From: Galaxea fascicularis
Taxonomy: Eukaryota; Cnidaria; Anthozoa; Scleractinia; Euphylliidae
Assembly: GCA_948470475.1 (NCBI GenBank)
Contig: OX419336.1
Location: 19,497,749-19,561,748 of the forward strand
Reading direction: 5' to 3'
DNA length: 64,000 nt
Position numbers and translations under genes: made by a program. Below, one piece after another: positions 29,696 to 39,970 of the stretch. Below the pieces are notes generated by a model. It was given only the letters and a program-made list of their open reading frames with translations, searched no databases and was not told the DNA's origin. Positions within the stretch are counted from its first letter, which is position 1. Each line of letters begins with the position of its first letter.

Positions 29696-30724
29696 TGAAC
29701 AAATAAGAGAAAAATACAATATGTCAACAGGAGTGGTTCATAAACTGATACCAACACTTGGTGATAAAAAGAACTATGTTTTACACTATAGAAATCTACA
29801 ATTGTATCTTGATCTTGGATTGAAGCTTAAAAAAGTTCATAGGATCCTCAAATTTGATCAATCACCATGGTTCAAACACTATATCCACTATAATACTCAG
29901 AAAAGAACCAATGCTAAAAACTCCTTTGAAAAAGACTACTTCAAACTCATGAATAACTCGGTCTTCGGAAAGACCATGGAGAATCTCAGGAAAAGAGTTG
30001 ATGTTAGACTTGTTACTGATAAAGACAGATTAATGAGATTAACTTCAAAACCAACTTTTGTTAGTTGCAAAATATTCAACAAGAATCTGGTGGCCTTGCA
30101 TAAGATCAAAGAGAGTCTCACCTTAAATCGTCCAGTTTACGTTGGAATGTGCATTTTAGATCTTTCTAAAACTCTGATGTATGATTTCCATTACAACTAC
30201 ATGTATATTAATGATAACTATGGAAATAGAGCCAAGTTTGCTGTTTACTGATACTGATTCCTTATGTTATGAGATCACAGCTGAAGATTGTTATGAGGAC
30301 TTTGTAAAGGAAAAAAACGAAATTTGATAATGGTGATTACCCTAAAGATCATCCATGTCATTTCTCTGAAAATAAGAAAGTCATTGGGAAATTGAAAGAC
30401 GGAGCAACCTCTGTTCCCATCATTGAGTTCATCGGGCTTCACTCAAAAATGTATTCCTATGTTAAAGACAATTTGAAAAATGAAAAAACAGCAAAAGGCA
30501 TTAAAAAGAACATTATTAAAAAAGACATTCAACATAAAAACTATAAAAACACACGTTTTGGTAATAAACAGATGTATCACAAAATGAAAACAATCAGATC
30601 TGAAAACTACCAGATTGGATCTTATAATCTGAACAAAGTATCATCATCATGTTTTGATGACAAATGGTATATTCTTCAAGATGGAATAAGATCATATGCT
30701 TATGGTCATAAAAATATTAATTAA
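29679..30724 (+). pseudogene. Protein-primed family-B DNA polymerase, C-terminal part
   Basis: The first frame (29679-30251) has LVPT-like TLGDKKNYVLHYRNLQLYLD, then NSFEKDYFKLMNNSVFGKTM and a basic region. After a one-base shift near 30240 the catalytic box LFTDTDSLCYE (DTDS) is readable. A second shift leads to the last open frame (30392-30724), with IEFIGLHSKMYSYV. The N-terminal exonuclease and the first palm motif are absent because the gene joins directly to the preceding small ORF, so about two thirds of the protein is deleted. It ends 250 bases from the right inverted repeat, the normal Polinton position. Confidence 0.75.
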
Positions 30725-30975
30725 TATATTTCATAAGCTTCTACAAGAAAGACCGAATTGTGATTCCATTTAAACAATAATATATATCAACTAAGAACTC
30801 ATAACTTTTCTGATCCTCTTGAAAATGTTTTAAGATATTCTCTATAGAAATAATAACGTCACATCCCTTACAATAAAAAAAACTCAAATGGTCTTTCTTA
30901 AAAAGGTTTTTATTAAAAATTCTTTAAAACTCATATATATATATGTCATACATTAAATTGCTTATAGAGGGGTAA

Positions 30976-31136
30976 AAAGCATCATAAACTCCCCGCTAGT
31001 ATCCAAAAACAGACCACCAGGAGCGTGACAGAGAGAGAAATTTTGTGAACTGATATTATATACCTATAGTAGGTAAATGGTATTAAAACTGTTATTTGGG
31101 AGCAATTATTTGATAGTTTTGGAGGGATTTCTTTTT
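30976..31136 (-). repeat. Right inverted repeat of the Polinton
   Basis: Inverted partner of 14635-14794; contains the complement of GGTGGTCTGTTTTTGGATAC and ends at GGAGGGATTTCTTT. Confidence 0.75.
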
Positions 31137-32313
31137 GTATAAAAATGAGGTAAAATAGATAGAAAAAATAGGCAGTCAACGACTGCGTGTAACTACTGCT
31201 TATGTTTTTTCTTACACATGCGAGAGGGATGCAAAACTAGGAAACCCCATGGTCAGTCATGAGTCTTTATCTCATGTGCTAAGAGTCACGCGAGTCACGC
31301 AAGCTGTCGCAACTCGCATTATGCTTTACCATAAAAATAATGTTAACAGCGAATTCACACTTGTGGTCGAGTGGGTTCTACTAAAGGTAAAAAGCCCTTT
31401 CGAAATTGTGCTTAAGACTAAAAATTACCAGTTTCCGAAACAAAAACACTTTCCTACGCGCAAACTAAACATGAAGGGGGAAAAGGCTTGACAGTACTAA
31501 AAATAGATCGACCCCCTACGTGACTCAGACGCTCAAAAATTTGTATGAGCGGGATGTGTTTTGGAAGAGAAAAATAAGCGAAAGCGGTACAACAACGAGG
31601 TGAAATCGTTGAACGAGCTTTAATTATAATAAATAAAAGGCCATACTTTCGTTGTGGGGTGCATCTTAGATCTGGATATCCAGAAATTGTCCTTAAATCC
31701 GTAAATTATTGGTGTACAACGAAATAGAATCCGACCAGTCCGACTTGTTCCTCAAAACATGATGTACTTTAATTTTGGACTAAAAGGCATTAATTGTATG
31801 TGTCTCATGTGACTAAGATGTGCTGCTCTCTGTATTGGAGAAGATGTAAAAATCTGTCCAATTCACATTGAATTTCCAAATATTTATCAAGCTTAAGCTT
31901 ATAACATGCTAGTATCAACAGACACCGAGCAAATTTGTTTTGGCCTTCCGTGAAACCTTGACATATATTTATTTGCGTAGTAAGAACACAAACTATTGTG
32001 CAGAGTAGATAGTCTTTAGCTGATTTGATTCCTGTAGCTTTCCGGGATTTTAATCCCATAAACAACTAAACATCGTTTGTTTCTTTCATCCGAAAGAAAC
32101 CATAAACGACACGCATTGTAGGTGTGCTTCTCTTTTAGCCATTCACAGCTCCAATGAAATATTCGGCACTAAAATATTTCGAGACTTACCCTGCTAGCAA
32201 AGGATTGGATAAAAACACTAGCGAAAGCAGGGTAACTGCAAGCAGGGTGTTAATGTTTGAGAGTCGGCCACGAGTGTAATCTTTAGAGACAACAAAATCG
32301 CCGCTATTTTCCA
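31137..32313. other. No gene recognised
   Basis: AT-rich DNA right of the Polinton, with no supported ORF. A shared TTTGGTTTCTTTCATCCG-like stretch was not informative. Confidence 0.35.
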
Positions 32314-32553
32314 ATAGCCCATTTTATAGTTGTGTGTTGAGTGACCTGGCCTTTGAGTAAAAGCGAGGCTGGGGGTGACCTTGTTTTGATACAGACCTCA
32401 CTGCTTTTCTCATGTAAATCATGTTGTTGTTATGCTAACCAGTCCACATTTGCACGAGAAAGACAGAGAGGTTTGTATCAAAACAAGGTCACCGCCAGCC
32501 TCGCTTCTACTCAAAGGCTAGGTCACTCAACACACAACTGTAAAATGGGCTAC
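32314..32553. mobile_element. Palindromic MITE with about 87-bp arms
   Basis: The arms match at over 90 percent by eye (start TAGCCCATTTTA, then GTTGTGTGTTGAGTGACC). They enclose about 65 bases of centre. No transposase. The target duplication was not identified. Confidence 0.75.
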
Positions 32554-32827
32554 TCTTTGCGTTTTAACCCACGCATCAGCCAATTTAATACATAATTCCC
32601 AGGTTTCTCTTTGACATCAAGCTGGATATTCCATGTTTCCGCGAAAAAGTAGTTAAAGGCACATTTGCGAGCTTACCGACACGACACAACCCTGCCATAC
32701 AAAATTCTCGAACAGACCATCGCCGCGAGTCGTTTGTTGGTCTTCACTGTTGGTGAAACTCTGTGACGTCATTTGTGCAAAATCGACTCTATCCATCAAA
32801 CCGATAGCATTGTTGGCTATCGGCTAT

Positions 32828-33006
32828 CGGCTACATGAGGGTTCTAGCCCAGAGTGCAATAAATATGAAAAACGTCTTGGCTTCTACTACAAAAAACACA
32901 GAATGAATATGCTCGCTAGAAGCCAAAAAATATGCGGTAATAGAGCTATACAGAGTAAAATATTGCTTCAGACCCCTACGAGGGTTTTGGCCCAGTTTGA
33001 AAATAA
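32828..33006 (+). repeat. Dispersed repeat R, left half of interrupted copy
   Basis: Matches the minus strand of 14133-14340. The match stops at TAA (33004-33006), resumes at 34277 and runs to about 34345. Confidence 0.75.
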
Positions 33007-34276
33007 TCAAAGGTTCCTATAAGCCAGCTCATGGATGAGGCCCATTACAACTCTTTGAGTTTACAACAACTTTATTTTCTAAAAAATTATGGGCAGGAAA
33101 CCTGTACATTTGTTTGTCTTTTGTGACAGCACATCGTTTTCAGGCACACCTCTTGGTAAAAGAACTGTTTACGCGCTAATATTTTCTGTAAAATTCTGCA
33201 GTTTTTAATATCCCTAAAGATCCTCAGGCACCATATTCATTAATGTAAATTACATTCAACCAAATACCCAAAACGTTAAAGTTGTCTGGAACTTTGACAG
33301 ATGTAAGCAATTTGAACCAGCGATAGAATACAAATATGCAAATTTGTTTATGGGACTTCGAAGATAACATTCAAACATGGTTGCTTTGTTAAGAACTATA
33401 ACAGGCAAGTTAGAGTTTCTTACTGGTCGACAGCTCATTTCAAGTTAGTTTTATAAACGTTTTTGGTTGTAATAATACTTCCGACTATTCTGAAGGCGAG
33501 ATAACATCACAATATTTTGTGAAAGTCCCAAGGGAAATTGGTCACTCTTTACAGTTACAATGTTTTCGAGCGATTCGGGCACACAAGTTCAACTTTTGCT
33601 TTGTAAGGGGAGATATTCTATCCATCTATTTATGCTTTGTGCTACAATTAACTTGACTTTCCAAACATTTTTTTGTCTGAACAAATTAGCTGCTTGTCAG
33701 ACCACCGTGGAATTGTAAGCTTAAATTTGATTTGAGAGTTGTAAGAAATTAGAATTGTAAGGATTTAGAATTGTGAGAATTTACCGTTGTAATGCGCTAT
33801 GAGCAGTTGATGGAATAGCGCTATATAAAAGCATTAAATTATTATTATTATTATTAATTATTAAATTTGATCCTCACTTGGCACATCACATCCTCACAGA
33901 GAAAAATATTTGCATGCTTGTGTTTTCGTCAATTCTTTATCTTCTTAACTTTCCATTTTCCAACTCTACAAAGGTCTGTTTTGCTTAAGGATCGAACGAA
34001 AAACCATCTGCATTACACTTAATTGTGCCTATACTGATGGATGCCATGAATATTAAACACATAAACAGTATCAGCAGAGCAAAAATCTACGCCTTTGTAC
34101 TACCCCCTGAAACTTGCAAGCGCTGGGCCAGGAAGAATATGGAGACAAAAGCAATACTTACCAGGGGAGGTACAGGAGGAGAGTTTAACTAGAATCGAGT
34201 GAGTGAAGTGAGTGACTGATCGATGGCCATAAGACCCACACCAAAACCTCATGGAATGACTACGTCATCCATGAGC
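33007..34276. mobile_element. 1.27-kb non-autonomous element with TAA TSD, copy 1
   Basis: It begins TCAAAGGTTCCTATAAGCC and ends CATCCATGAGC. TAA is duplicated at 33004-33006 and 34277-34279. The uninterrupted site is at 14.13 kb. An inverted motif lies near both ends (AGCTCATGGATGA at the left, TCATCCATGAGCT at the right). The 3-bp TWA duplication fits PIF/Harbinger. No transposase ORF. It carries a SINE tail insertion at 33.7 kb. Confidence 0.8.
33705..33863 (+). mobile_element. 5'-truncated SINE with (ATT)n tail
   Basis: Runs through GAATTGTAAGCTTAAATTTG and GCGCTATATAAAAGCATTAA to a (TTA)n tail at 33839-33860. Copy 2 of the host element (60.86 kb) lacks it, which fixes the insertion. 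The tail type matches the SINEs at 35.2 and 55.2 kb and the LINE at 51.7-54.0 kb. Confidence 0.65.
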
Positions 34277-34345
34277 TAAAAATGGGTTAGAGTGCTTGGA
34301 ACCATATGGGCCAGACCCCTCAAGTCCTATACTACTGAAAGTAAT

Positions 34346-35221
34346 TTACTGTCTCACGCTAATAACGGCGTATTTGCTGCAGAATAGAAGTGCCCAAAAA
34401 CATAACTGCTACAATTGGATTATTAGGAAAACCATGCCAATAGCACCACATAATTAGGAAATATAGTATCGTGATAAGCTTGTCAACAAGAACAGAAGTT
34501 TTACTGAGGTGATTTTCACAAAAGCTGTTGTCATGGTTTGAGTTTATATCGATGTTTAAGTAATAAACCTACCTGACAAAAAGCCTTGTCCTCTTGCTTA
34601 AATGATGAGCTGTTGTCCATAAACACAACACTGTCACTCAAAGTAAAGTTCTTCACTTTCAAGCTAGTAATTGCAATCCAGTGCTGCCAAATCACAAGCA
34701 AATAAACTTAGAAACCTTTGCTTATAATACTTATACCAGAAATACTGACAATATCTTTCGTTTTTTCCAGCTATCCTACCAGGAATGTAGAGGTGAAATG
34801 TCTTTTAAGAGTAACTAATCCAGCACTTAAGATTGTTGGTAAGTTTTCCTCTTTGAAATTATCTTCAAGAAACCTTAGAAACAACAAAACATTGAACTTA
34901 ATGTTTTTTTTTTCTCGAATTCTGAGTATTCTTTTTTTGTAGCATTTCCTCCTGTTTTAAGGTATAATAGAAACTGAATACAGTTTACTCACAACTTTAA
35001 TGCCTTCATGAAGTCCATCAAAGATCTTAGTTTCTCTGAGACAGATTTCAAAACTCGTTGTTCTGACATTCTTCAACCACACTACAGATGCATCCTGTGG
35101 CCTTTTGGGATACTGGTGCCCAGTTGTTACAAAGATCCTTGGAAGAGTCGAAAAACGCTGAAGGAAGAACCAAAAACAGGAATAAGAAAGGTAGCAATAA
35201 AGGAAGGAAAATGAATGGAAT
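34346..35221. other. No gene recognised
   Basis: AT-rich, one T-rich ORF without similarity. Confidence 0.35.
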
Positions 35222-35545
35222 CATGATGTTGGGGAGTGGGGTTAGCGCGATGGTGAGAGTGCTTGCCCTCCACCAATTTGATGTGTCCCTGGTTCGATTC
35301 CCGGACTCTGCATCGTACGTGGGCTGAGTTTGTTGGTTCTCTACTCGGCTCCGAGAGGTTTTTCTCAGGGTACTCCGGTTTTCCCCTCTCTACAAAAACC
35401 AGCATTTCATTTGATTTGATATGATGTGAAAATTGTAAAGATTTGTAAATTTGATTTGAAAATTTAGAATTGTAAGGCGCATCTGAAAACTTACGTTGAA
35501 TTTGTGCAGTACAAATAAATATTATTATTAATATTATTATTATGC
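35222..35545 (+). mobile_element. tRNA-derived SINE with (ATT)n tail
   Basis: The head resembles a tRNA (A box GGTTAGCGCGATGGTGAGAG, B box GGTTCGATTCC at 35290-35300). The body has GAGAGGTTTTTCTCAGGGTAC and CCGGTTTTCCCCTCTC. The 3' part is AT-rich with GAATTGTAAGGCGC, and it ends in an ATT repeat at 35519-35543. A complete copy by appearance. Confidence 0.75.
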
Positions 35546-36270
35546 AGAAAAAGCAAAACAAAAGACAAAAAATGAAGGAACAAGAAAGACAATATAACAA
35601 ACTAAAAATGAAGAGAAAAAAAACTAAAGAGAAGGAAAGAAGAGCGTAAAATAATAAAGAAAGGAAAAGTGAAGAAACAAGAAAGAATAAAACAAAAATA
35701 ATTAAATAACAACAGAGGAAAGACAGAAAGAAGGGTAAAGAAAGCAAGAAAGAAATATATATGAATGAAAAAAGGAAGGAAGAAGGAAAAAAAATTGAAG
35801 AATAACCTGGAAAAGACAGGAAGCTAAGAGGAAAGAAAACAAAGGAACAATAAAAGAAAGCAACTTGCAAACCTAAAAAAATAAAGAGAGGAAGAAAGTA
35901 TGGACCATGAAAGACAGCAACAACAAGTTAAGGATAAAACAGAGAAAGAAAGCAACAGAGAAACAAAATGAAGGAAAGAAAAATGAAGGATAGAAGGAGT
36001 AAGACAAAGAAAACAATACAAACCTACAAAGGAAACATAAAAGAAGACAAAACTAAGAAAAAATATGAATGAATGAATGAATGAATGAATGAATGAATGA
36101 AGCCCCCCCCCCCCCCCCCCCCGCCTCCACGAACGAATGAGCGAGTAAATCAACAAGTGTGTGAGTGAATAAATGAATAAATAAAGAAATGAACGAACAA
36201 ACAAATGAATGAATGAATGAATGAGTGAATGAATGAACGAATGAGTTAATGATTTGATTCAGATAACCGA
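35546..36270. repeat. Low-complexity purine-rich and (GAAT)n tract
   Basis: 35546-36060 is almost entirely purine on this strand (AAAGAAAGAAGG-type). Then (GAAT)n at 36065-36102, a run of 19 C at 36104-36122, and more GAAT/GAAC units to 36245. ORFs here are artefacts. Confidence 0.85.
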
Positions 36271-36517
36271 GGGAAGGGAGATAAAAAAGAATTGTTTGAT
36301 TGTTGAGGAAAAATGAAGGAATAAACGTAGGAAGCAACGCCAGGAGCCCGGCTCCTGGCAACGCATATTAAATAAGTAAGTTAGAGGACTGAAATATGAA
36401 ATAAGAGAGAAATCTGTTGATTTTGATTTGACAATTATAGGCTGTTACATACAAAAATACAGCAACTGGCAAATTAGGAAAGAAATGACTGAGTGGCAAA
36501 ATCGAGGGAGATCTGAC

Positions 36518-36876
36518 CTTTTGAAAAGCGATTTTTTTACATTGTGTTCCTGTGGTCCAAGAGTTCAGGGACGTTGTTCCTATTTGCGAACCAACAAGTT
36601 CAGATTGTAGAGCGATCCAGTTTACTTCTGCAGTGCCACTGGAACCATTCCCATACTCCAAAACACAAACTGAAAATCCCTTTTTGTTTGCTGACTCGAT
36701 CCAGATAGCAGCGCCTTTTCCGCGATTTCTGCCTGAATGGCTCTTTGACGCGAAAATTTTGATTTCGTCTCCGCCATAGAAACTGAAAGGCTCTTTAAAA
36801 GATACCTTTTTACAGGTAAAGAGCCCTGGAGTGGTAGTCGTCACATTCTTGCATATTCCGAATTTAAAGCCCGTTC
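36518..36876 (-). CDS. H-type lectin domain exon, second
   Basis: The exon encodes about 119 residues. The acceptor (TTGTCCACAG) is in phase 1 and the donor (CAAAAG then GTCAGA) in phase 0, the same phases and the same end position in the domain as the 3.0-kb exon. It reads TGFKFGICKNVTTTTPGLFT, a strand GGDEIKIFASKS, the core AAIWIESANKKGFSVCVLEY and TAEVNWIALQSE, with the V-x-W hallmark, and closes with TGTQCKKIAFQK. NVT and NGS are possible glycosylation sites. Identity to the other exon is low, so this is an old duplicate or a separate gene. The donor is weaker than usual. Confidence 0.7.
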
Positions 36877-37334
36877 CTGTGGACAAAAATACAAGGCTTC
36901 TTTACCAGGCAAACAGAAGGCCTTCTTAGCGGGTGTGTAAATAAACAGTGAAATAAATTAAAACGTTCCTTCCCCACTGTAATGTGAGCGTGTAGTCCTG
37001 GGTCACACATCCGGGACTGGGTTAGTTAAACACCTCAGTGGAAGTGACTAGCTAACAGCGGCAAGGTAAATATCCACCGCTAGCCACCAACACTGAGGTG
37101 AATAGTTGTTTTAGTACATACTAACACAGTGAGATAATATAGCACAAAAAGATGATTTTAACTCATTTATTCCTGCAAAGATTATAACATTTTCGGGCGC
37201 AAATTCCGCGCGAATTGCTCGGAGGTGAACTAGCACAGGATATCCTGAGTTTGAGTAGCCGATCAGCGCAGCGCGCGCGTTCAACGCTATCCACTGTTTT
37301 AGTATATACTAGTTAGACTAATTATAGTTATTAA
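36877..37334. other. No gene recognised
   Basis: Contains a weak inverted pair around CACCTCAGTG (37030) and CACTGAGGTG (37091). Otherwise nothing supported. Confidence 0.35.
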
Positions 37335-37975
37335 ATTCTCAACCTCGGATAATGCAATTCTAGCTTTTTGATTGGTTCACTAGATCTCGGTTACCAGCCA
37401 TTATACCTGCGTTTGACCTTATATGGAAATGAATACGTCAAAGGTCGCTCGGCATAAAATTTTTCACGGGAAGCCAAAAAAAAAAGCAAGTTTTCGTCGA
37501 CCAAAAAATGGATGAAAAAAGCAGATTCGGTGAGCTCTCCACAGAGGAAATTCAAGATATTATGGACAAGGCCGTCCCAAAAACAAAAAAACGGCCAAAA
37601 AGTTCGGGATGAGATTATTTAACGGTACGTATCAGTTAAGCTTTCCCCAGTATTTTTAGAACTGTAGTGTAAATGTCCACAATAATTACTCTTCCCGATG
37701 AGTTTGAGCTTTGAACACTTGAGAACACTGCAGTAAGGTTTTTACCCGTACAAAGCATTCCGTGAACTTTGGATTACTGTAATTTCAGTTCAGCTGTAAG
37801 CTTAATTTGTTTCCGATCGCTTTTGATTTTTCATTCAACTGTTCGCACGGCGGTGCACGGATCATGTCATCATGACATCATGTTGTTTTGGCGCCCGAAA
37901 GTCACATCACTCTCTGGTCGTTTCTTACACTTAAATGGGATTTAGCAAATCCGAAGGTTGAGAATTTAATAAAAC
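37335..37975 (+). mobile_element. Element with inverted ends carrying a Crypton-like exon
   Basis: ATTAAATTCTCAACCT with CGGAT at 37335-37358 is inverted at 37951-37975 (ATCCGAAGGTTGAGAATTTAAT). The target duplication is uncertain. Inside is a Crypton-like first exon. Confidence 0.45.
37508..37624 (+). pseudogene. Crypton-like tyrosine recombinase, first exon
   Basis: From the ATG at 37508: MDEKSRFGELSTEEIQDIMD then KAVP, followed by an A-run (frameshift) and, one frame over, TAKKFGMRLFN, ending at a donor (AACG then GTACGT). This is the N-terminal layout of Crypton/DUF3504 proteins in cnidarians as I recall them. The A-run breaks the frame, so the exon is decayed. No second exon was found nearby. 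Confidence 0.45.
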
Positions 37976-38034
37976 AATTATTCCATTCGCGCTTGTTGGA
38001 TATGAGATTGGTTATAGCCAACTCGGCCCTACGG

Positions 38035-38087
<53 letters not shown>

Positions 38088-38095
38088 TTAATTAT
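37970..38095. repeat. Hairpin MITE
   Basis: About 55-base arms (AACAATTATTCCATTCGCGC and its diverged complement) fold around GGCCCTACGGGCC. They contain TTGGATATGAGAT on one side and ATCTCATATCCAA on the other. Confidence 0.75.
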
Positions 38096-39462
38096 TGGCG
38101 GGAACGCCACTGTATAATTTATACGCAGCAGGTAATGTAATAAGTGTGGAACGTTGTATCATATGCGACGAACGGTGCTACATTGTTATACCGTATGTTT
38201 GCTTTACTTTCTGTTTTTCTATTGTTACGACATTTTTGGCTTTCTGTAACTTTAAACACAAATTCAACAACAACGGTGAATTCATGAATGGTTCTTGTCG
38301 CTCATACCTTTACTTGCTTGGGCAGTAATCACCACTGAACAGAAAATAAAGAGATAATGAACACGAAGTAGTTGCTTGGAGTACATCTTGCTTCTAATGA
38401 AGTGAAAGTTTGCCTTCATTATCACTATATATGAGGTATACTGTCGCATAGTCTTACGTGGCGTTAGCTTCAACACGTTTTTACCTGTTGGTAGAGGACA
38501 TGCTAACATGGAATTGGGGTGGACACTCAGTGGTGTCGACCCAGTGTATGCAGCTTTACTTCCCTGTCACTGTCAAAAAGGTCAACCATAACATATTCAC
38601 ACTGATTCAAAGTTCCAACATTAGTTAACGAATTACCGAAGACTGATTCGAGAAGAGTTTTAATTTTATTATCGCAAATTAATTGTCCTCCTTTGTATTT
38701 CGAATTTATTTGTTTCTTTTTTCTTGCAGAATTTTTTAGACTAAACTGGATGCCGTGTTCATTTACAATGGCTAAGGATCAGTCATCTCAAAAATTTTTC
38801 TTATTTTTGTATCCGCTGTTCTGAGAATGTCTCTCTTTAGTATTGTACAGTGTAAAGGTAACCATTGCTAAATAAACCGGTGAGGTAATTAGCGGTGGAA
38901 TGTTGCCAGTACCATAACTGTTAATTTGTTGTATATTATCTTCCAAAGAGAGTTAAGATGATTTATCCTTTCGAGATGAACAACAAACCAAACGTTGAAT
39001 TAAATCTTCCTTTTCGAAACACCAGGTCATTTCGCTGAAACATGTGCCTGTAAAACCCGGGCTGTAAAATTGTCTAGGGAGCTTTCGATCGAGGACGCGA
39101 CGACTTTTAGAACGCGGTGACCAAGCAAAAACCTCATGAAACGAGACCGGCGTTCTAAGTGGTGAGGGTAACATAAGCTTAAGGCCTCCGCAAAAGAGAA
39201 AACTGACATTATCGTGGAAACATTGTTTTCCCGGTTTGCTGGCACACGCAACATTTGTCGCGGAAGCAAATATTTGCTTCCGGAAACAAAGATATCTCTG
39301 AATATTTTCAGCAACATTTTGCTTCCTCGCCAAATGTTTCCTTGTTTGCACAGCAAGGAAGCAAAACAATTTTTACTCAACCGTTTCGTTTAAAAGAAGA
39401 GCAATGAATATTCATGTTTTCTACCCAACGCCAAATTTTTCTTCCCCTCACGACGCGTGAAC
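38096..39462. other. Repeat-like DNA, no gene assigned
   Basis: A 138-residue minus-strand ORF (38953-39369) ends WCFEKEDLIQRLVCCSSRKD and overlaps short GGAAGCAAAxxTTT units in 39200-39370. The repeated units suggest a repeat consensus and not a host gene. Confidence 0.35.
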
Positions 39463-39970
39463 CCGGGGGGGGGCTCCCCTATAAAAATAACGGGGGCGCT
39501 CGTTGGAAATTTTGAAAAGAACCCCTAAAAGGTACCAGAATCTCGATTAGTGGGCGTGTCCCCCCAAAATTTTCAATCCTGAAAGGTACCACCACTACTA
39601 CTGCGAAGACCAATTTTAAAACACCAAATTAACCAACTTTGACAAGTTTCAATAGCAGTTGACACGGTTCACCTTGACTCAATAGGCGGTTTTCACGTTC
39701 CGTCATCGCCGCCATGCTGGTGGACGGTAAACTGTAGATCTCTCATTAGCTCGTTTTGTTCGTCCACCAGCATTTGTCCATTTCACCATTGTTATCTGTG
39801 TCTCTAGAGATTGGCTGCAAACCACCTATATCCTAACAGGTACCACGACAACTCTAGAGGAGGTAATTTTAGGCTAAAGTACCCTAAGTGGTACCAACCA
39901 TCAATTTTACCCCCTAAAAGGTACGACGAGCACCCCCGTCATTTCTATAGGGGAGTGAGGGAGTCTCCCC
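39463..39970. mobile_element. MITE of about 500 bp with long TIRs
   Basis: The ends pair inverted (CTCCCCTATAAAAATAACGG and the complement of CCGTCATTTCTATAGGGGAG). They continue through GCTCGT and CCCCTAAAAGGTACCA for about 70 bases. Within it, 39681-39836 is a second short inverted-repeat unit (ATAGGCGGTTTTCACG to AACCACCTAT), so one MITE lies inside another. Confidence 0.7.

Larger units (their letters stand above)
14635..31136. mobile_element. Decayed Polinton/Maverick, about 16.5 kb
   Basis: Polintons are self-synthesising virus-like DNA transposons. This one is bounded by about 160-bp inverted repeats. It carries zinc-ribbon (VLTF3-like), A32-type ATPase, phospholipase-like, retroviral-type integrase, BRO-N/nuclease, membrane, fibre-like, capsid and protein-primed polymerase genes. 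Almost every gene has stops or frameshifts. It is interrupted by a MULE-like element, a Penelope-like element, a second Penelope fragment, a palindrome, a TA-flanked MITE and unidentified DNA at 21.4-22.4 kb. Two zinc-ribbon ORFs and two overlapping ATPase pieces mean that it is a mosaic of at least two copies or contains an internal duplication. Target duplications at its ends were not identified. Confidence 0.8.

Noticed and set aside
35546..36300. Several ORFs of 100-250 codons in the purine-rich tract
   Set aside because: They are long only because the tract lacks stops; the residues are low-complexity Ser/Phe/Leu runs.
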